In this document: piece after piece, positions 19,321 to 28,638 of the stretch | Numbering within the stretch: position 1 is the stretch's first letter | Layout: each line of letters opens with the position of its first letter | Source of the DNA: Nitrospira sp. CG24D | GTDB taxonomy: Bacteria > Nitrospirota > Nitrospiria > Nitrospirales > Nitrospiraceae | Length of the DNA: 64,000 nucleotides | Assembly: GCA_002869855.2 (NCBI GenBank) | Contig: NEWQ02000003.1 | Coordinates: 117,780-181,779 of the forward strand | Direction: 5' to 3' | Made by a program: the position numbers and the translations under genes | Notes under the pieces: model-generated | What the model saw: only the letters and a program-made list of their open reading frames with translations | What the model was told of the DNA's origin: nothing | The model's database searches: none

Positions 19321-19394
19321 CACAAATTCCCTTTCCCTCGTGCGAGGGGCCCATTCTAGACAAGTCAGGGCGCGGAAGACAAGGGCGGCCTCAG

Positions 19395-19517
19395 CAGGTT
19401 GTTGAGAAAGTCTGCCAGCAGCGTTCTCGCGGCGCTTAGAGGCTCTACGTACCACAAGGGTACGCCTCGCCCCTTCGCTAGCTGCGGCCTTGCTGGCCAA
19501 CCTTTCTGAACAACCTG
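19395..19517. repeat. 123-bp interspersed repeat, copy A
   Basis: A non-coding element with terminal inverted repeats: CAGGTTGTTGAGAAAG at the left end and, read on the other strand, CAGGTTGTTCAGAAAG at the right end (15 of 16 match). The interior (GCCAGCAGCGTTCTCGC, then GCTGCGGCCTTGCTGG) is shared with copies B and C. No coding capacity and no clear target duplication were seen. It behaves like a MITE or REP/BIME-type element. Confidence 0.85.
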
Positions 19518-19606
19518 CGAATGTCGGTGAAAGAGTCTGAGGACATATTCGATGGTCACGGTATTGCCGTGAGAAGGTAGTTTGCCAACGATCCGTCAGT
19601 TCCCGG

Positions 19607-19948
19607 CTAGGCGCTTTTGGCCTTCTTCCCGAAATATTCCTGGCGGCTCACCGACACGTCCGTGACGAACATGACACCCGAGTGCTTTTCAAACAGCGGC
19701 CGGAGGCCGGAGAGGATCGGCTCGACCTTGTCCTCCGGGACGACAGTCATGATCATCTCAAGACTTTCCTGCTCGCTGAACATGAAGTGCGCTTCGCGAA
19801 TGCCATGGTGTCCCTTGCCGGACAGGTTGCCGATGATGGTATAGCCGGTCGCTTTCACGCGATCCAGCAACTCGGTCACGAAGGCCTGGTGTTCTCCCGC
19901 GACGACCACGCGGATCTCCTTCATCGGATGCAATGTCAACGCGCCCAT
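19607..19948 (-). CDS. PII-like signalling protein of the inorganic-carbon cluster
   Basis: A 113-residue protein with the PII ferredoxin-like layout: MKEIRVVVAGEHQAFVTELL, then VKATGYTIIGNLSGKGHHG where the T-loop region begins, and a C-terminal VMFVTDVSVS strand. It lacks the uridylylated tyrosine context of GlnB. PII-like genes are regular members of DAB/bicarbonate-uptake operons, where they are thought to sense adenylate or bicarbonate. Start at 19948 has an AAGGAAGGAG ribosome site. The gene is enclosed by two 123-bp repeats (19395-19517 and 19974-20096). Confidence 0.75.
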   Translation of the reverse strand: MGALTLHPMKEIRVVVAGEHQAFVTELLDRVKATGYTIIGNLSGKGHHGIREAHFMFSEQESLEMIMTVVPEDKVEPILSGLRPLFEKHSGVMFVTDVSVSRQEYFGKKAKSA

Positions 19949-19973
19949 TTGTGTACTCCTTCCTTAGCTGCTT

Positions 19974-20096
19974 GAGGCTGTTGAAAACCCCCGCCAGCGG
20001 CGTTCTCGCTTCGCTCAGAGACTCAACGTACCGACAACGTACGCCTCGTCTCTTCGCTCGCCGCGGCCTTGCTGGGCGGCCTTTTTGAACAGCCTC
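19974..20096. repeat. 123-bp interspersed repeat, copy B
   Basis: Same length and orientation as copy A. The ends are GAGGCTGTTGAAAA and, on the other strand, GAGGCTGTTCAAAA. Most of the interior matches copy A, including GCGTTCTCGC and GCGGCCTTGCTGG. It lies between the dabA stop and the PII-like start, so it would be transcribed as part of the operon and could fold into a long hairpin. Confidence 0.85.
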
Positions 20097-20133
20097 TGGT
20101 TCTTGACGCTCTCTCTATGCATGAACTGCCTTG

Positions 20134-23100
20134 CTACGCGAGGGGCACCCATTCGCCCGTGGGGCGATACCGATACCATACCTGGTCATCGGGGTCGAGG
20201 GCGACGAGGTGTACCCACTCGTTATGATAATAGTGCCGCAGGATTTCGTGCCGCTCGATCAGCTTGTCGATGCGTCCGCGCGGCGCCTCTACGATGCTCA
20301 GGAGCCGCATCGGTTCATGGTAGGGCACATCGCCGTTCATCACGGTTTGTCTGGCCAAACCCAGCCGGAGGTCGCTCCAGGGGCCCGACATGATCCCGAT
20401 CCGCCCCACGACGTTATGGTAGATCTTGCTGCCGCTGCCGTACACGTCGTTGTCGACCGCGGAGAAATAGTGCTCCATGTTGATCCATTGCGCCACGACT
20501 TGCGGGCCGGTCAACAACACTTCCAGGAGACGGCCGTTCGAATCCTGGCGCGCATCGTAGGATTGCAGGAATACCCGCCCTTCAAGGTTGAGCCCCTTGG
20601 TCAGCTCCCGCCGTCCGATCACAAACGCCGTATTGCTGGAGAGGCCCCACTCCGGCCGGACCTGACTCCAGTCCACGCTCCGTTTCCGCACGTGTGATTC
20701 AGCGGCTCCCTCGTCCAGCGGCCGCTCAACCTCAGGGAAGCGTGTACACCGTTCCTGACTCGTCAGGGTGGAGGCTTCCTTCAGATCTTCCTGGAGCCGC
20801 GCCAGGTCGGCGCGATGGGTGGGCGGCACATCTTCCAGGTCGAAGAGCCGGACCTCGTCGGTCGTCGTATCCATCTGGCCGGCCAGAAAGTGGGTGTCGG
20901 GCGGGATCACCAGTTTATTCTTGGCCAGCCGCTCCCGTACTTTTTGATTGTTCGCCATCATGGCCAGGACGCGGGCATTCGGCTTTCCTTCGTTGCCGCC
21001 GCAGGCGCCGCAATCCAGGGCCGACTCATAGGGATTGTTCTCCGACGTACTGCCGTGGGCGCAGATCAAGACCAGCCTGGCCAGGTTGGTCGTCAGCCCC
21101 ATCATCCGCAGCGCCGTGTCGACCGTGAGGGTCTGTTCCTCGACGGTGAACCCGGTGCGGGTGATCCGCTCCTTCTGACGAGAGGCGGCGCGCGCGGTGA
21201 GGTCGTACTGGCGCCGGAGGATATCGACAAGTGTGCGCAACACCTCCGGCGAAAGCTCGGCCGGCTTCGCCGCGTCCAGGAGTGACGAATCCAGGTCGGC
21301 CTGGCCGTTCAGCGACTGTTGGCGCAGGGCTTCGACGAGGGCCGGGGTGATGCGCGAGCTGCGCAATCCCGCATGTTCCTGCAGCACTTTTCTGACGATG
21401 GCGTGGTGTTCGGCCGCCAACATCTCCGCGGTCTCGGCCGGGGCCATCTTGTCGACGGTCAGCGTCGTCGCGATGCCCGGCACAAACAGGCGCCGCAACC
21501 ACGAGGTCCAGCGTTGATAGAGCGACGGCAGGAGGGTCTTGCCGAAAATCGGGAGGCTGTAGAACCAGCCGAGCGATTCCACCATGACGTAGGGCGTCAC
21601 GACGTTTTCTTTCAAATCGTGCAGCAGCGTATGGCCGGCATGGACCCACTTGGTACGGGCCTCGTGCTTCGATACTTTGTGATCGAGATAACTCCGGGGA
21701 ATTTCGCGCACCTCGTTTTTCGCGCGCATGATCACGGGGAACTGTTCGGTGTCGTGTTCTTTTCCCCAGGCGCGATAGCGAATGAAGGCCGCGAAAAATC
21801 CGGCGAAGCCGTAGGTCTCGTGCGGGCCGGTGGACTCCAGGTGCCGGCGGAACGGCTCGGAGCGCACATCGATACAATAGACCGATTGCGAATAGGGGCG
21901 GTTCGTACCCGGCTGGTCCGCCGGCTGGGTTCGCTGCTGCGCCGGGGTCCGCAACTGGACGAGCAGACGCTGCTGGTAGGCGGCTTCCAGTGCTTTGAGC
22001 CACACCGGTCCATGGTCCGATTCGGGAAATGACTCCATCCAGTCGAAGAGCTGCTTCAGTGTGGCGTGCGGCGTCTCGGCCAAGACTGCCGGATCGAGTT
22101 CCAAGGAGCGAGCCAATGCCACGAGCCGTTTGGCGGCGCCGCGCCGTGCGGCAATTTCCTGCCGCGGGACCACGTCCGCCCCGTAGCGCTCGATGACGAG
22201 TCCCCAGCCCTTTCCCTTGTGGTGCCGGAGCCGATCCACTTCTTCGGCATACAGCGCGGGCAATCGCCCGGCGACCCGCTGTCTCCTCAAATAGTATTCG
22301 TCGGGATGCTCGCGCATATAGGCGACGACGGCGTCGTAGCGCCCCTCGATGCCGAGTTCTTCTCGGCAGGTTTTCTGAACCAGCTCGCTGGCGTACCAGA
22401 GGCGGATGGCGAGAAATTTCACGAGGCCGACCGGGTAGGCCTTCTGCCAGGGGTAATCCCGTTCTTCCGCGCGCCACTTGATGAAGCCGGCCCAGCCGGG
22501 CAGCGCGGTCAATTGGAGCGACAAGTAATCCTGGCGCAGGTCCAGGGGAATGCCGAGCCTGTCCAGGCTCTGCAGTAACGCGTCTTCGGGATAGTCGGGA
22601 AGCTGCGCGATTTTTCTGCGGCTGTCCGCGATGCCGCAGGGAGACCATTCCTGTGCTGCCAGGTCTTTCCAGGCATGGTACAAACCCTTTTCACGCTCCG
22701 GCATCGCCCAGGTCGCATGGCCTTCGTCCAGGAAGGCCTCGCACCACTTGATCAACTGATCGTTGATCTGCCGCACGATCTGCGTCCCGAACGTGTCGTC
22801 GCACCAATGTGACAGCGTGAGCCACCGGCCCAGCGCCGCCTGGTCGCCTTCCACGATGAGATGAATCCGCTTGCGGAGATCGGGGAAGGCCCACTCGGTC
22901 GACAGGCTCGCCGCGACGACGTCGATCGTGTCTTTCGCGGGATCGTGCAATTGATCATCCAGCGGCTCTGCCGCAGGCGCACAGAGTCCCTCTGTGAGAC
23001 AGGCCCGCAGCACGTCGCCGTGCGTGACCCGGCGCGAACCGATCATGACCGACTGATCCAGGAGGAGCGGCTTCAAGGCGGCGTCGAGATGGGCCGCCTC

Positions 23101-23346
23101 TATCCGGCCCGCCTTCAGGTACTCGCGATAGAGCGTGCCGGGGAGATAACTATGCCCTCCCATGAATTGCTTGCCGCGCCGGGCCGTCTCTTCAAACGGG
23201 AGATACTCGAGGCTATGAAGCGGATTGTGGTGGACGAAGGTCCGCATCGGCCAGTACTGCGCAATCACTTCGCCGGCGAGTTGGACCACGCCGCGCAGCT
23301 CCATCCGTTTGGATTCGATGTCGATCGACGGGTTTATCTGTTCCAT
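20134..23346 (-). CDS. dabA: DabA/MpsB-type inorganic carbon transporter subunit (DUF2309)
   Basis: A 1070-residue DUF2309 protein. DabA forms a carbonic-anhydrase-like subunit that, with a NuoL-like partner, drives CO2 to bicarbonate uptake using the membrane potential. The four zinc/active-site residues known from Halothiobacillus DabA2 can be matched: C491 and D493 (VYCIDVRSEPFRRHLE), H764 (ICAHGS) and C779 (ALDCGACGG). The 15-residue H-to-C spacing is the same as in DabA2, but the protein is about 240 residues longer. The ATG at 23346 overlaps the upstream gene by 13 bp, implying coupling. The GlcNAc-free, signal-free N-terminus fits a cytoplasmic face location. Confidence 0.9.
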   Translation of the reverse strand: MEQINPSIDIESKRMELRGVVQLAGEVIAQYWPMRTFVHHNPLHSLEYLPFEETARRGKQFMGGHSYLPGTLYREYLKAGRIEAAHLDAALKPLLLDQSVMIGSRRVTHGDVLRACLTEGLCAPAAEPLDDQLHDPAKDTIDVVAASLSTEWAFPDLRKRIHLIVEGDQAALGRWLTLSHWCDDTFGTQIVRQINDQLIKWCEAFLDEGHATWAMPEREKGLYHAWKDLAAQEWSPCGIADSRRKIAQLPDYPEDALLQSLDRLGIPLDLRQDYLSLQLTALPGWAGFIKWRAEERDYPWQKAYPVGLVKFLAIRLWYASELVQKTCREELGIEGRYDAVVAYMREHPDEYYLRRQRVAGRLPALYAEEVDRLRHHKGKGWGLVIERYGADVVPRQEIAARRGAAKRLVALARSLELDPAVLAETPHATLKQLFDWMESFPESDHGPVWLKALEAAYQQRLLVQLRTPAQQRTQPADQPGTNRPYSQSVYCIDVRSEPFRRHLESTGPHETYGFAGFFAAFIRYRAWGKEHDTEQFPVIMRAKNEVREIPRSYLDHKVSKHEARTKWVHAGHTLLHDLKENVVTPYVMVESLGWFYSLPIFGKTLLPSLYQRWTSWLRRLFVPGIATTLTVDKMAPAETAEMLAAEHHAIVRKVLQEHAGLRSSRITPALVEALRQQSLNGQADLDSSLLDAAKPAELSPEVLRTLVDILRRQYDLTARAASRQKERITRTGFTVEEQTLTVDTALRMMGLTTNLARLVLICAHGSTSENNPYESALDCGACGGNEGKPNARVLAMMANNQKVRERLAKNKLVIPPDTHFLAGQMDTTTDEVRLFDLEDVPPTHRADLARLQEDLKEASTLTSQERCTRFPEVERPLDEGAAESHVRKRSVDWSQVRPEWGLSSNTAFVIGRRELTKGLNLEGRVFLQSYDARQDSNGRLLEVLLTGPQVVAQWINMEHYFSAVDNDVYGSGSKIYHNVVGRIGIMSGPWSDLRLGLARQTVMNGDVPYHEPMRLLSIVEAPRGRIDKLIERHEILRHYYHNEWVHLVALDPDDQVWYRYRPTGEWVPLA

Positions 23347-24644
23347 ACAACCGATCCTGAGTTGGCGCTGGTTGTGGCGATCGTCCGGTCCGGTCCGAAC
23401 AGGCTGATCGGGGCCACACCCAGCGCGAGCAGGGTTAAGACGACGATCACCAGCGCCGCCAGCTCGGTCTGGAGTAAGTCGGCGTAGCGCAAGTCGGCGC
23501 GACGAGTGCCGAATAGGAGCCTCTGCACCAGATCGAGGATGTACCAAGAGGACGCGAGCCAGGCAGAGACCAGCACAATGATGCCGGCCGAAAAGGCGGC
23601 GGTAGACGACAGCAGCAGACCCATGAAGCCCGCGAAGACGCCGAACGGCGGCAGACCCATGGCGGCCAGCGCCAGCAGCGACAGCAGCACGGCATACTGT
23701 GGCATGGTGGAGGCCAAGCCGCTGATGGCCTGCGGGTCCACGTCGTCACCGTAGCGTGTGCGGATGATTTGCCAGGCCAGCAGGAGTCCGCACATCACCA
23801 GACCCACGGCGCCCACGAAGAGTGCGGCCCGTGGCGTGGCCGAGCGTGTGGTCACGACACACCACCAGAGCATCGAAAAGAAGGAAAGACTGCTGTAGGC
23901 CAGCAGGAGCCGGACACGCGATTGTGCCAGCGCCTTGATCGCGCCATAGATGGTACCGGCCAGGGCGAGGAAGCTCATCATCCAGACGACGGGATCCGGT
24001 AACGTTGCCGCGAGCGGGGCCAGACTATGCAGGCCGAGCGCCGGAAAGAGCAGGACCATGAACGACGGCAAATTGCCGGGTAACCGGGTCAGCGCGGTGA
24101 GATGTCCATCGTGAAACGGCACGACGGGCAGGAGAATCGTGCAGGCCAGCAGCGCCGCCATTGAAGACAGCGGCGGGGCGGCCACTAGCGTCAGCAACAG
24201 GCAGAGGGCGCCGAGCGTATAGGCACCCAGGCCCCACCAGGAAATGGGCCAGAGCGGGGTGTGATGGCGATAGAGCAACACGATGACGAAGCTATGGATC
24301 GCCAGCAGAAACAGTGTGCCGAAGACAGGCTGGCTCGTCAGCGCGCCGAGTCCCAGGCTGAGAAACAGCAAGGTCATGACCCAGGATGCGCGATGGTCCC
24401 GGTGATGCGGTTGGCCCAGGAGCGACACCCCGGCGGCGAGCGGCAACAAAAAAAGAAGGAGCAGGCCTTCGGGCGGAGTCGTCAGATATCGGGCGAATCC
24501 CGCGGCGGAAGCCAGGCTGACGGCGCAGACGCCGACCGACCAGGCCATGAGCCGGTGGGGGTGGGTCCACAAAGCCGGGGTCAATGCCGCGCCCAGCAGG
24601 GGAACGCCTGCCAAGAGCCAGGGGATGAGGGCCGCGTCGATCAT
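23334..24644 (-). CDS. Degenerate proton-antiporter-like subunit (NuoM/NuoN-like)
   Basis: A 436-residue polytopic membrane protein, hydrophobic almost throughout, of the antiporter-like family found in complex I and Mrp. The segment TILLPVVPFHDGHL corresponds to the KSAQFPFHTWL region of NuoL/NuoM but lacks the conserved lysine. The segment RVRLLLAYSSLSFF corresponds to the DIKRLLAYSS region. The start is an ATG at 24644 that overlaps the upstream stop (ATGA). It lies between the NuoL-like gene and dabA, so it is probably an extra membrane subunit of the same complex. Confidence 0.75.
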   Translation of the reverse strand: MIDAALIPWLLAGVPLLGAALTPALWTHPHRLMAWSVGVCAVSLASAAGFARYLTTPPEGLLLLFLLPLAAGVSLLGQPHHRDHRASWVMTLLFLSLGLGALTSQPVFGTLFLLAIHSFVIVLLYRHHTPLWPISWWGLGAYTLGALCLLLTLVAAPPLSSMAALLACTILLPVVPFHDGHLTALTRLPGNLPSFMVLLFPALGLHSLAPLAATLPDPVVWMMSFLALAGTIYGAIKALAQSRVRLLLAYSSLSFFSMLWWCVVTTRSATPRAALFVGAVGLVMCGLLLAWQIIRTRYGDDVDPQAISGLASTMPQYAVLLSLLALAAMGLPPFGVFAGFMGLLLSSTAAFSAGIIVLVSAWLASSWYILDLVQRLLFGTRRADLRYADLLQTELAALVIVVLTLLALGVAPISLFGPDRTIATTSANSGSVVWNR

Positions 24645-26359
24645 CGCGACCACCCGCGTTCGCGCTTGTCGAAGCGGTGGACGATGCGCATGACCGTCCG
24701 TCCGAGCTGTTGATAGAGTTCGTCGGCGTACAAGCGGTTCATAAACAGGACATACAACCCGTTTCGTCCACCCTCGATCCAGCGGGAGGCCCATTTCGGC
24801 AGCCAGATCGCTCGGCCGTGGGCCTGCATGTAGAGATAGCACCAGCTGAGGACGGTCATGATCGTGGCCATGAGGACGATGCCATCGAACATCCAGTTAG
24901 GAAGATCCGCGGCTTGAAAGTACGAGGCCACTTCTGCGGGATTCGGATACAGGAAGGCCGTGAACGATTCGACGGCGAACAAATAGACGAAGACGACGAA
25001 GAGCAGCGTCAGGAGCATCGAAGACGACACTTTCCAGGAGGCGATCGCGCGCAGACGCGTGAGCGTCAAAATGGCCTGTGACGACGTCAGCCAGATAAAG
25101 AAGAGAAAAATGACCGTGCCCTGCGATTCGAGCAGCGGGATGCGCAGGACTCCGTGAGTGACGAGCAGGATGACCAGGGGAATCACGAGCGTCGTCACGA
25201 ATCCGGTCGACCAGGTGAGCGGGGAGAAGTGTTCTTCCTCTTCCTGCCGGTCTGTATGGGGGGCATGCGGTTCCTGCCGGGCCTTATGAATCACGTTCCC
25301 GCAGTTCAGGAAGACGGTGGCTTTGAAGAGTCCGTGGGCAATCAAATGAAAGACCGCGAGCGAGAAGGCGCCAAGGCCGCACTCCATGATCATGTAGCCC
25401 ATCTGACCGATGGTCGAGAAGCCGAGCGTTTTCTTGATGTCGTTCTGTGCCAGCATCATGGTCGCGCCCAGCACGGCCGTCAGTGTTCCTACGACGAAGG
25501 CGACGTGCAGCGCCGTTGAGCTGAGCCCGAACAAAGGAGCCAGGCGGTTGATCAGGAAGCCGCCCGCATTGATGATGCCGGCGTGGAGCAGCGCATGCAC
25601 CGGCGTGGGTGCGTAGAGCGACCGGGGCAGCCAGAAGTGGAGCGGAAACTGCGCCGACTTGCTCATTCCGCCGATAAACAGAAGCAGCGTCACGGCCGTC
25701 GGGCCACTGATCTCCCATCCCGGCAGGGGCGACAGTGTCACGGACGATTCGGCCGCCCTGGTGAAAAGCTCCTGGAACTCCAGCGTGCCGTAGAGGGAAT
25801 GGGCCAGGACGACCCCCGCAAGAAAGGCGACATCCCCGATCCGCAACACCGTAAACGTTCTGAACGCGCCGTGCAGCGTCGCGGCATGGCTGTGGTTATG
25901 GGCCAGGAGGTACAGAAGGTAGCTCAGGAGTTGCCAGAAGAGGAACAGCATCATGAGGTTCGCGCTGGAGACCAGGCAGAGCAGCACGAACGTCGCGACC
26001 CCGATGAGGGACAGGTACCGTGGTTCGTGCGGGTCCTGGTACATGTATCCGACGGAATAGGCATAGATAACCGTGCCGACGCCGGAGATGAGAACCATCA
26101 TGACGGCACTGATCCGGTCGATATAGAAGCCGATCGGAAAGGTAAGCGACACGATCGACGTCGGGTCGTAGAAGCGGATGCTGAGCGGTCCTTGCGTGGC
26201 CACAATGTAGAGGGTGACGATGGCGCCGCAGAACGCCGCCCCGATCGGGAAGGCGGCAAGCTTCGTACGCGCCCGCCGCGAGGCCTCGTCACCCACGGCG
26301 ACGATCAGCGCGGTCAGAAGCGGAAGGAGCGGGACGAGCAGCACGAGGTACACAAGCAC
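24641..26359 (-). CDS. dabB: DabB/MpsA-type NuoL-like proton channel, paralogue 1
   Basis: A 572-residue NuoL-family protein with about 15 hydrophobic segments. Key channel residues are present: the lysine in GGMSKSAQFPLHFWLP, the histidine in APTPVHALLHAGI, and HGLFKATVFLNCG. DabB proteins carry the ion flow that powers DabA. GTG start at 26359 with a GGAG site upstream. It is a close tandem duplicate of the gene at 26572-28260, with long stretches identical at the DNA level. A family such as MrpA or complex I NuoL is excluded by the DUF2309 neighbour and the lack of other Nuo or Mrp genes. Confidence 0.87.
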   Translation of the reverse strand: MLVYLVLLVPLLPLLTALIVAVGDEASRRARTKLAAFPIGAAFCGAIVTLYIVATQGPLSIRFYDPTSIVSLTFPIGFYIDRISAVMMVLISGVGTVIYAYSVGYMYQDPHEPRYLSLIGVATFVLLCLVSSANLMMLFLFWQLLSYLLYLLAHNHSHAATLHGAFRTFTVLRIGDVAFLAGVVLAHSLYGTLEFQELFTRAAESSVTLSPLPGWEISGPTAVTLLLFIGGMSKSAQFPLHFWLPRSLYAPTPVHALLHAGIINAGGFLINRLAPLFGLSSTALHVAFVVGTLTAVLGATMMLAQNDIKKTLGFSTIGQMGYMIMECGLGAFSLAVFHLIAHGLFKATVFLNCGNVIHKARQEPHAPHTDRQEEEEHFSPLTWSTGFVTTLVIPLVILLVTHGVLRIPLLESQGTVIFLFFIWLTSSQAILTLTRLRAIASWKVSSSMLLTLLFVVFVYLFAVESFTAFLYPNPAEVASYFQAADLPNWMFDGIVLMATIMTVLSWCYLYMQAHGRAIWLPKWASRWIEGGRNGLYVLFMNRLYADELYQQLGRTVMRIVHRFDKRERGWSR

Positions 26360-26571
26360 CAGATCACTCCGGAATGGTGTGAAACCGTTTTAGACCCCTC
26401 AGGGACCAGGCATCTGTCGATCGGCGACCGCTTCAGACGTTTTCTCAGGGTCCATCATTAGTACGTTGTCTAGACCATCGTCAAGCAGGGAGCCAGCCTG
26501 AATGCTCCCGGACGATCGGTCGTAGTCGGAAAACGTTCTCTCCATAACAAACGCTTTAGAAATCGAGCGCA

Positions 26572-28260
26572 TCATCGCGCCGGGGGTTTATCGAGACGAT
26601 GGGCCAGACGCATGAAAGCCCGGCCGATGCGGTCATAGACGTCGTCCACATAGAGCCGATTCATGAACAGGACGTACAGCCGGATCCGCACGCCCTCGAC
26701 CCAGAGTGGCATCCAGACGGTTCGGCCATGGGCGCGCATATAGAGATAGCACCAGCTGAGGACGGTCATGATTGTGGATAACAAGATTATGAGGTCAAAG
26801 AGCCCGCTGGGAAGGGCGGCGGCCTTGAAATATGCCGCGACTTCGTTCGGATCCGGATACAGGAAGGCCGTGAAGGACTCGACGGCGAAGAGATACATGA
26901 ACACCACAAAGAGGAGCGTGACCAGCATGGCAGCCGATACTTCCCATGAAGGCACTGCCCGCAGGCGCGTGAGGGTCAGAATCGCCTGTGATGACGTGAT
27001 CCAAATAAAAAAGAGGAAGATCACGGTGCCTTGGGACTCCAGTAACGGGATGCGGAGTACGCCGTGGGTGAGCAGCAGAATCAGTAGGGGAATCATCAAG
27101 GTGGTCAGAAATCCGGTCACCCACGTGAGCGGAGAAAAGTTCTGCTGCTCTTCCTCTTGGTCGGCATGGGGAAGATGCGCTTCCTGCCGGGCCTTATGAA
27201 TCACGTTGCCGCTATTCAAGAAGACGGTGGCTTTGAAGAGGCCGTGGGCAATCAAATGAAAGACCGCGAGCGAGAAGGCGCCAAGGCCGCACTCCATGAT
27301 CATGTAGCCCATCTGACCGACCGTCGAGAAGCCGAGGGTCTTCTTGATGTCGTTTTGCGCCAGCATCATCGTGGCGCCCAGCACGGCCGTCAGCGTTCCC
27401 ACCACGAAAGCCACATGCAACGTTGTCGAGCTTAACCCGAACAGCGGGGCCAAGCGGTTGATCAGAAATCCTCCGGCATTGATGATTCCGGCATGAAGTA
27501 AGGCCGTCGCGGGCGTCGGGGCGTAGAGATAGTGGGGCAGCCAGATGTGGAACGGAAACTGCGCGGACTTGCTCATCCCGCCGATGAACAGGAGCAGGGT
27601 CACGGCCGTGGCGCCGCTGATCTCCCAGCCAGGCAGGGGCGACAGAGTCATGGATGATTCGGCCGCCTTGGCAAACAATGCCGGAAACTCCAGGGTTCCG
27701 TAGAGAGCGTGGGCCAAGATGATTCCCGCCAGAAACGCGATGTCTCCGACCCGCAACAGCGTGAACGTCTTGAAGGCTCCTTCCAGCGTGCCCGCATGGG
27801 TATGGTTATGGGCCAGGAGATACAGCAGATAACTCAGGAGTTGCCAGAAGAGAAACAGCATCATGAGGTTCGCGCTGGAGACCAGGCAGAGCAGGACGAA
27901 GAGCGCCAGGCCTATGAGAGCGAGGTACCGTGGTTCGTGCGGGTCCTGGTACATGTAGTCGATGGAATAGGCGTAGATGACGGTGCCGACGCCGGAGATG
28001 AGGACCATCATAACGGCGCTGAGCCGGTCGATATAGAAGCCGATCGGAAAGGTGAGCGAAGCCGTCGAGGCCGGGTCGTAAAAGCGAATGCTGATCGGCC
28101 CCTGCGTGGCCACAACATAGAGGATGGCGATCGCGCCGCAGAATGCCGCCCCGATCGGGAAAGCGGCGAGCTGTGCGCGGGTGCGGCGTGACCGTTCATC
28201 ACCGACTGCGACGATGAGCGCCGTCAAGAGCGGGAGCAGCGGAAGCAGGATGGCGTACAC
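26572..28260 (-). CDS. dabB: DabB/MpsA-type NuoL-like proton channel, paralogue 2
   Basis: A 562-residue NuoL-family protein, nearly the same as paralogue 1 over its full length, with the same channel motifs (GGMSKSAQFPFHIWLPHYLY, HGLFKATVFLNSG). I chose the GTG at 28260, five bases after a GGGAGG ribosome site (complement of 28266-28271); the paralogue also begins with GTG. First gene of the minus-strand carbon-uptake operon. A 212-bp gap without a clear gene separates it from paralogue 1. Confidence 0.87.
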   Translation of the reverse strand: MYAILLPLLPLLTALIVAVGDERSRRTRAQLAAFPIGAAFCGAIAILYVVATQGPISIRFYDPASTASLTFPIGFYIDRLSAVMMVLISGVGTVIYAYSIDYMYQDPHEPRYLALIGLALFVLLCLVSSANLMMLFLFWQLLSYLLYLLAHNHTHAGTLEGAFKTFTLLRVGDIAFLAGIILAHALYGTLEFPALFAKAAESSMTLSPLPGWEISGATAVTLLLFIGGMSKSAQFPFHIWLPHYLYAPTPATALLHAGIINAGGFLINRLAPLFGLSSTTLHVAFVVGTLTAVLGATMMLAQNDIKKTLGFSTVGQMGYMIMECGLGAFSLAVFHLIAHGLFKATVFLNSGNVIHKARQEAHLPHADQEEEQQNFSPLTWVTGFLTTLMIPLLILLLTHGVLRIPLLESQGTVIFLFFIWITSSQAILTLTRLRAVPSWEVSAAMLVTLLFVVFMYLFAVESFTAFLYPDPNEVAAYFKAAALPSGLFDLIILLSTIMTVLSWCYLYMRAHGRTVWMPLWVEGVRIRLYVLFMNRLYVDDVYDRIGRAFMRLAHRLDKPPAR

Positions 28261-28638
28261 GGGCACCTCCCGGTTTCGGAAAACAAAAAAGCCAACGGGG
28301 CTGCGCGACGACATGTCCACGCACCGCCGCTGGCTTGTACTGCAACCGGCCCGAAACGTGCCGGTCACCCTACCGCCTCTAAATTTGATTCAGCCCGATG
28401 GTCCTGCTGTCCCGTGCAACCGCGGCGGACAGTCCACACCATTCAGACGAATACAGAATCTCTTTATCAAGGATCCGTCTCGGAGGAGTCAAGCGTTCGG
28501 GTACATTGCCCTTGGCTTTGTAGGCCTTCGGACCCACGATCCATGTCTTTGGGCCCACCGGGCGCAGGTTGGCCCTTGAGACCTTCGCAGTGGCACCTCT
28601 ATACTTGGCTTCTACCATCCGGCTGGAAGGGCTATGTG
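28261..28638. other. Divergent control region of the DAB/Mps cluster
   Basis: No gene is supported in this 378-bp stretch between dabB paralogue 2 (minus) and the MpsC-like gene (plus). It holds a 6-bp inverted repeat ACCGGC/GCCGGT with a 9-base loop (28345-28365), placed about 85 bp upstream of the dabB start, which could be an operator. No clear promoter boxes were found. A 79-codon minus-strand frame here has no ribosome site or recognisable domain. Confidence 0.4.

Noticed and set aside
19321..19500. An N-terminal extension of the 89-residue protein gene
   Set aside because: The extra codons run through repeat copy A and the internal ATG has the ribosome site.
28379..28618. A 79-codon minus-strand frame upstream of dabB paralogue 2
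   Set aside because: No ribosome site, no recognisable domain and it lies in a control region; likely chance.
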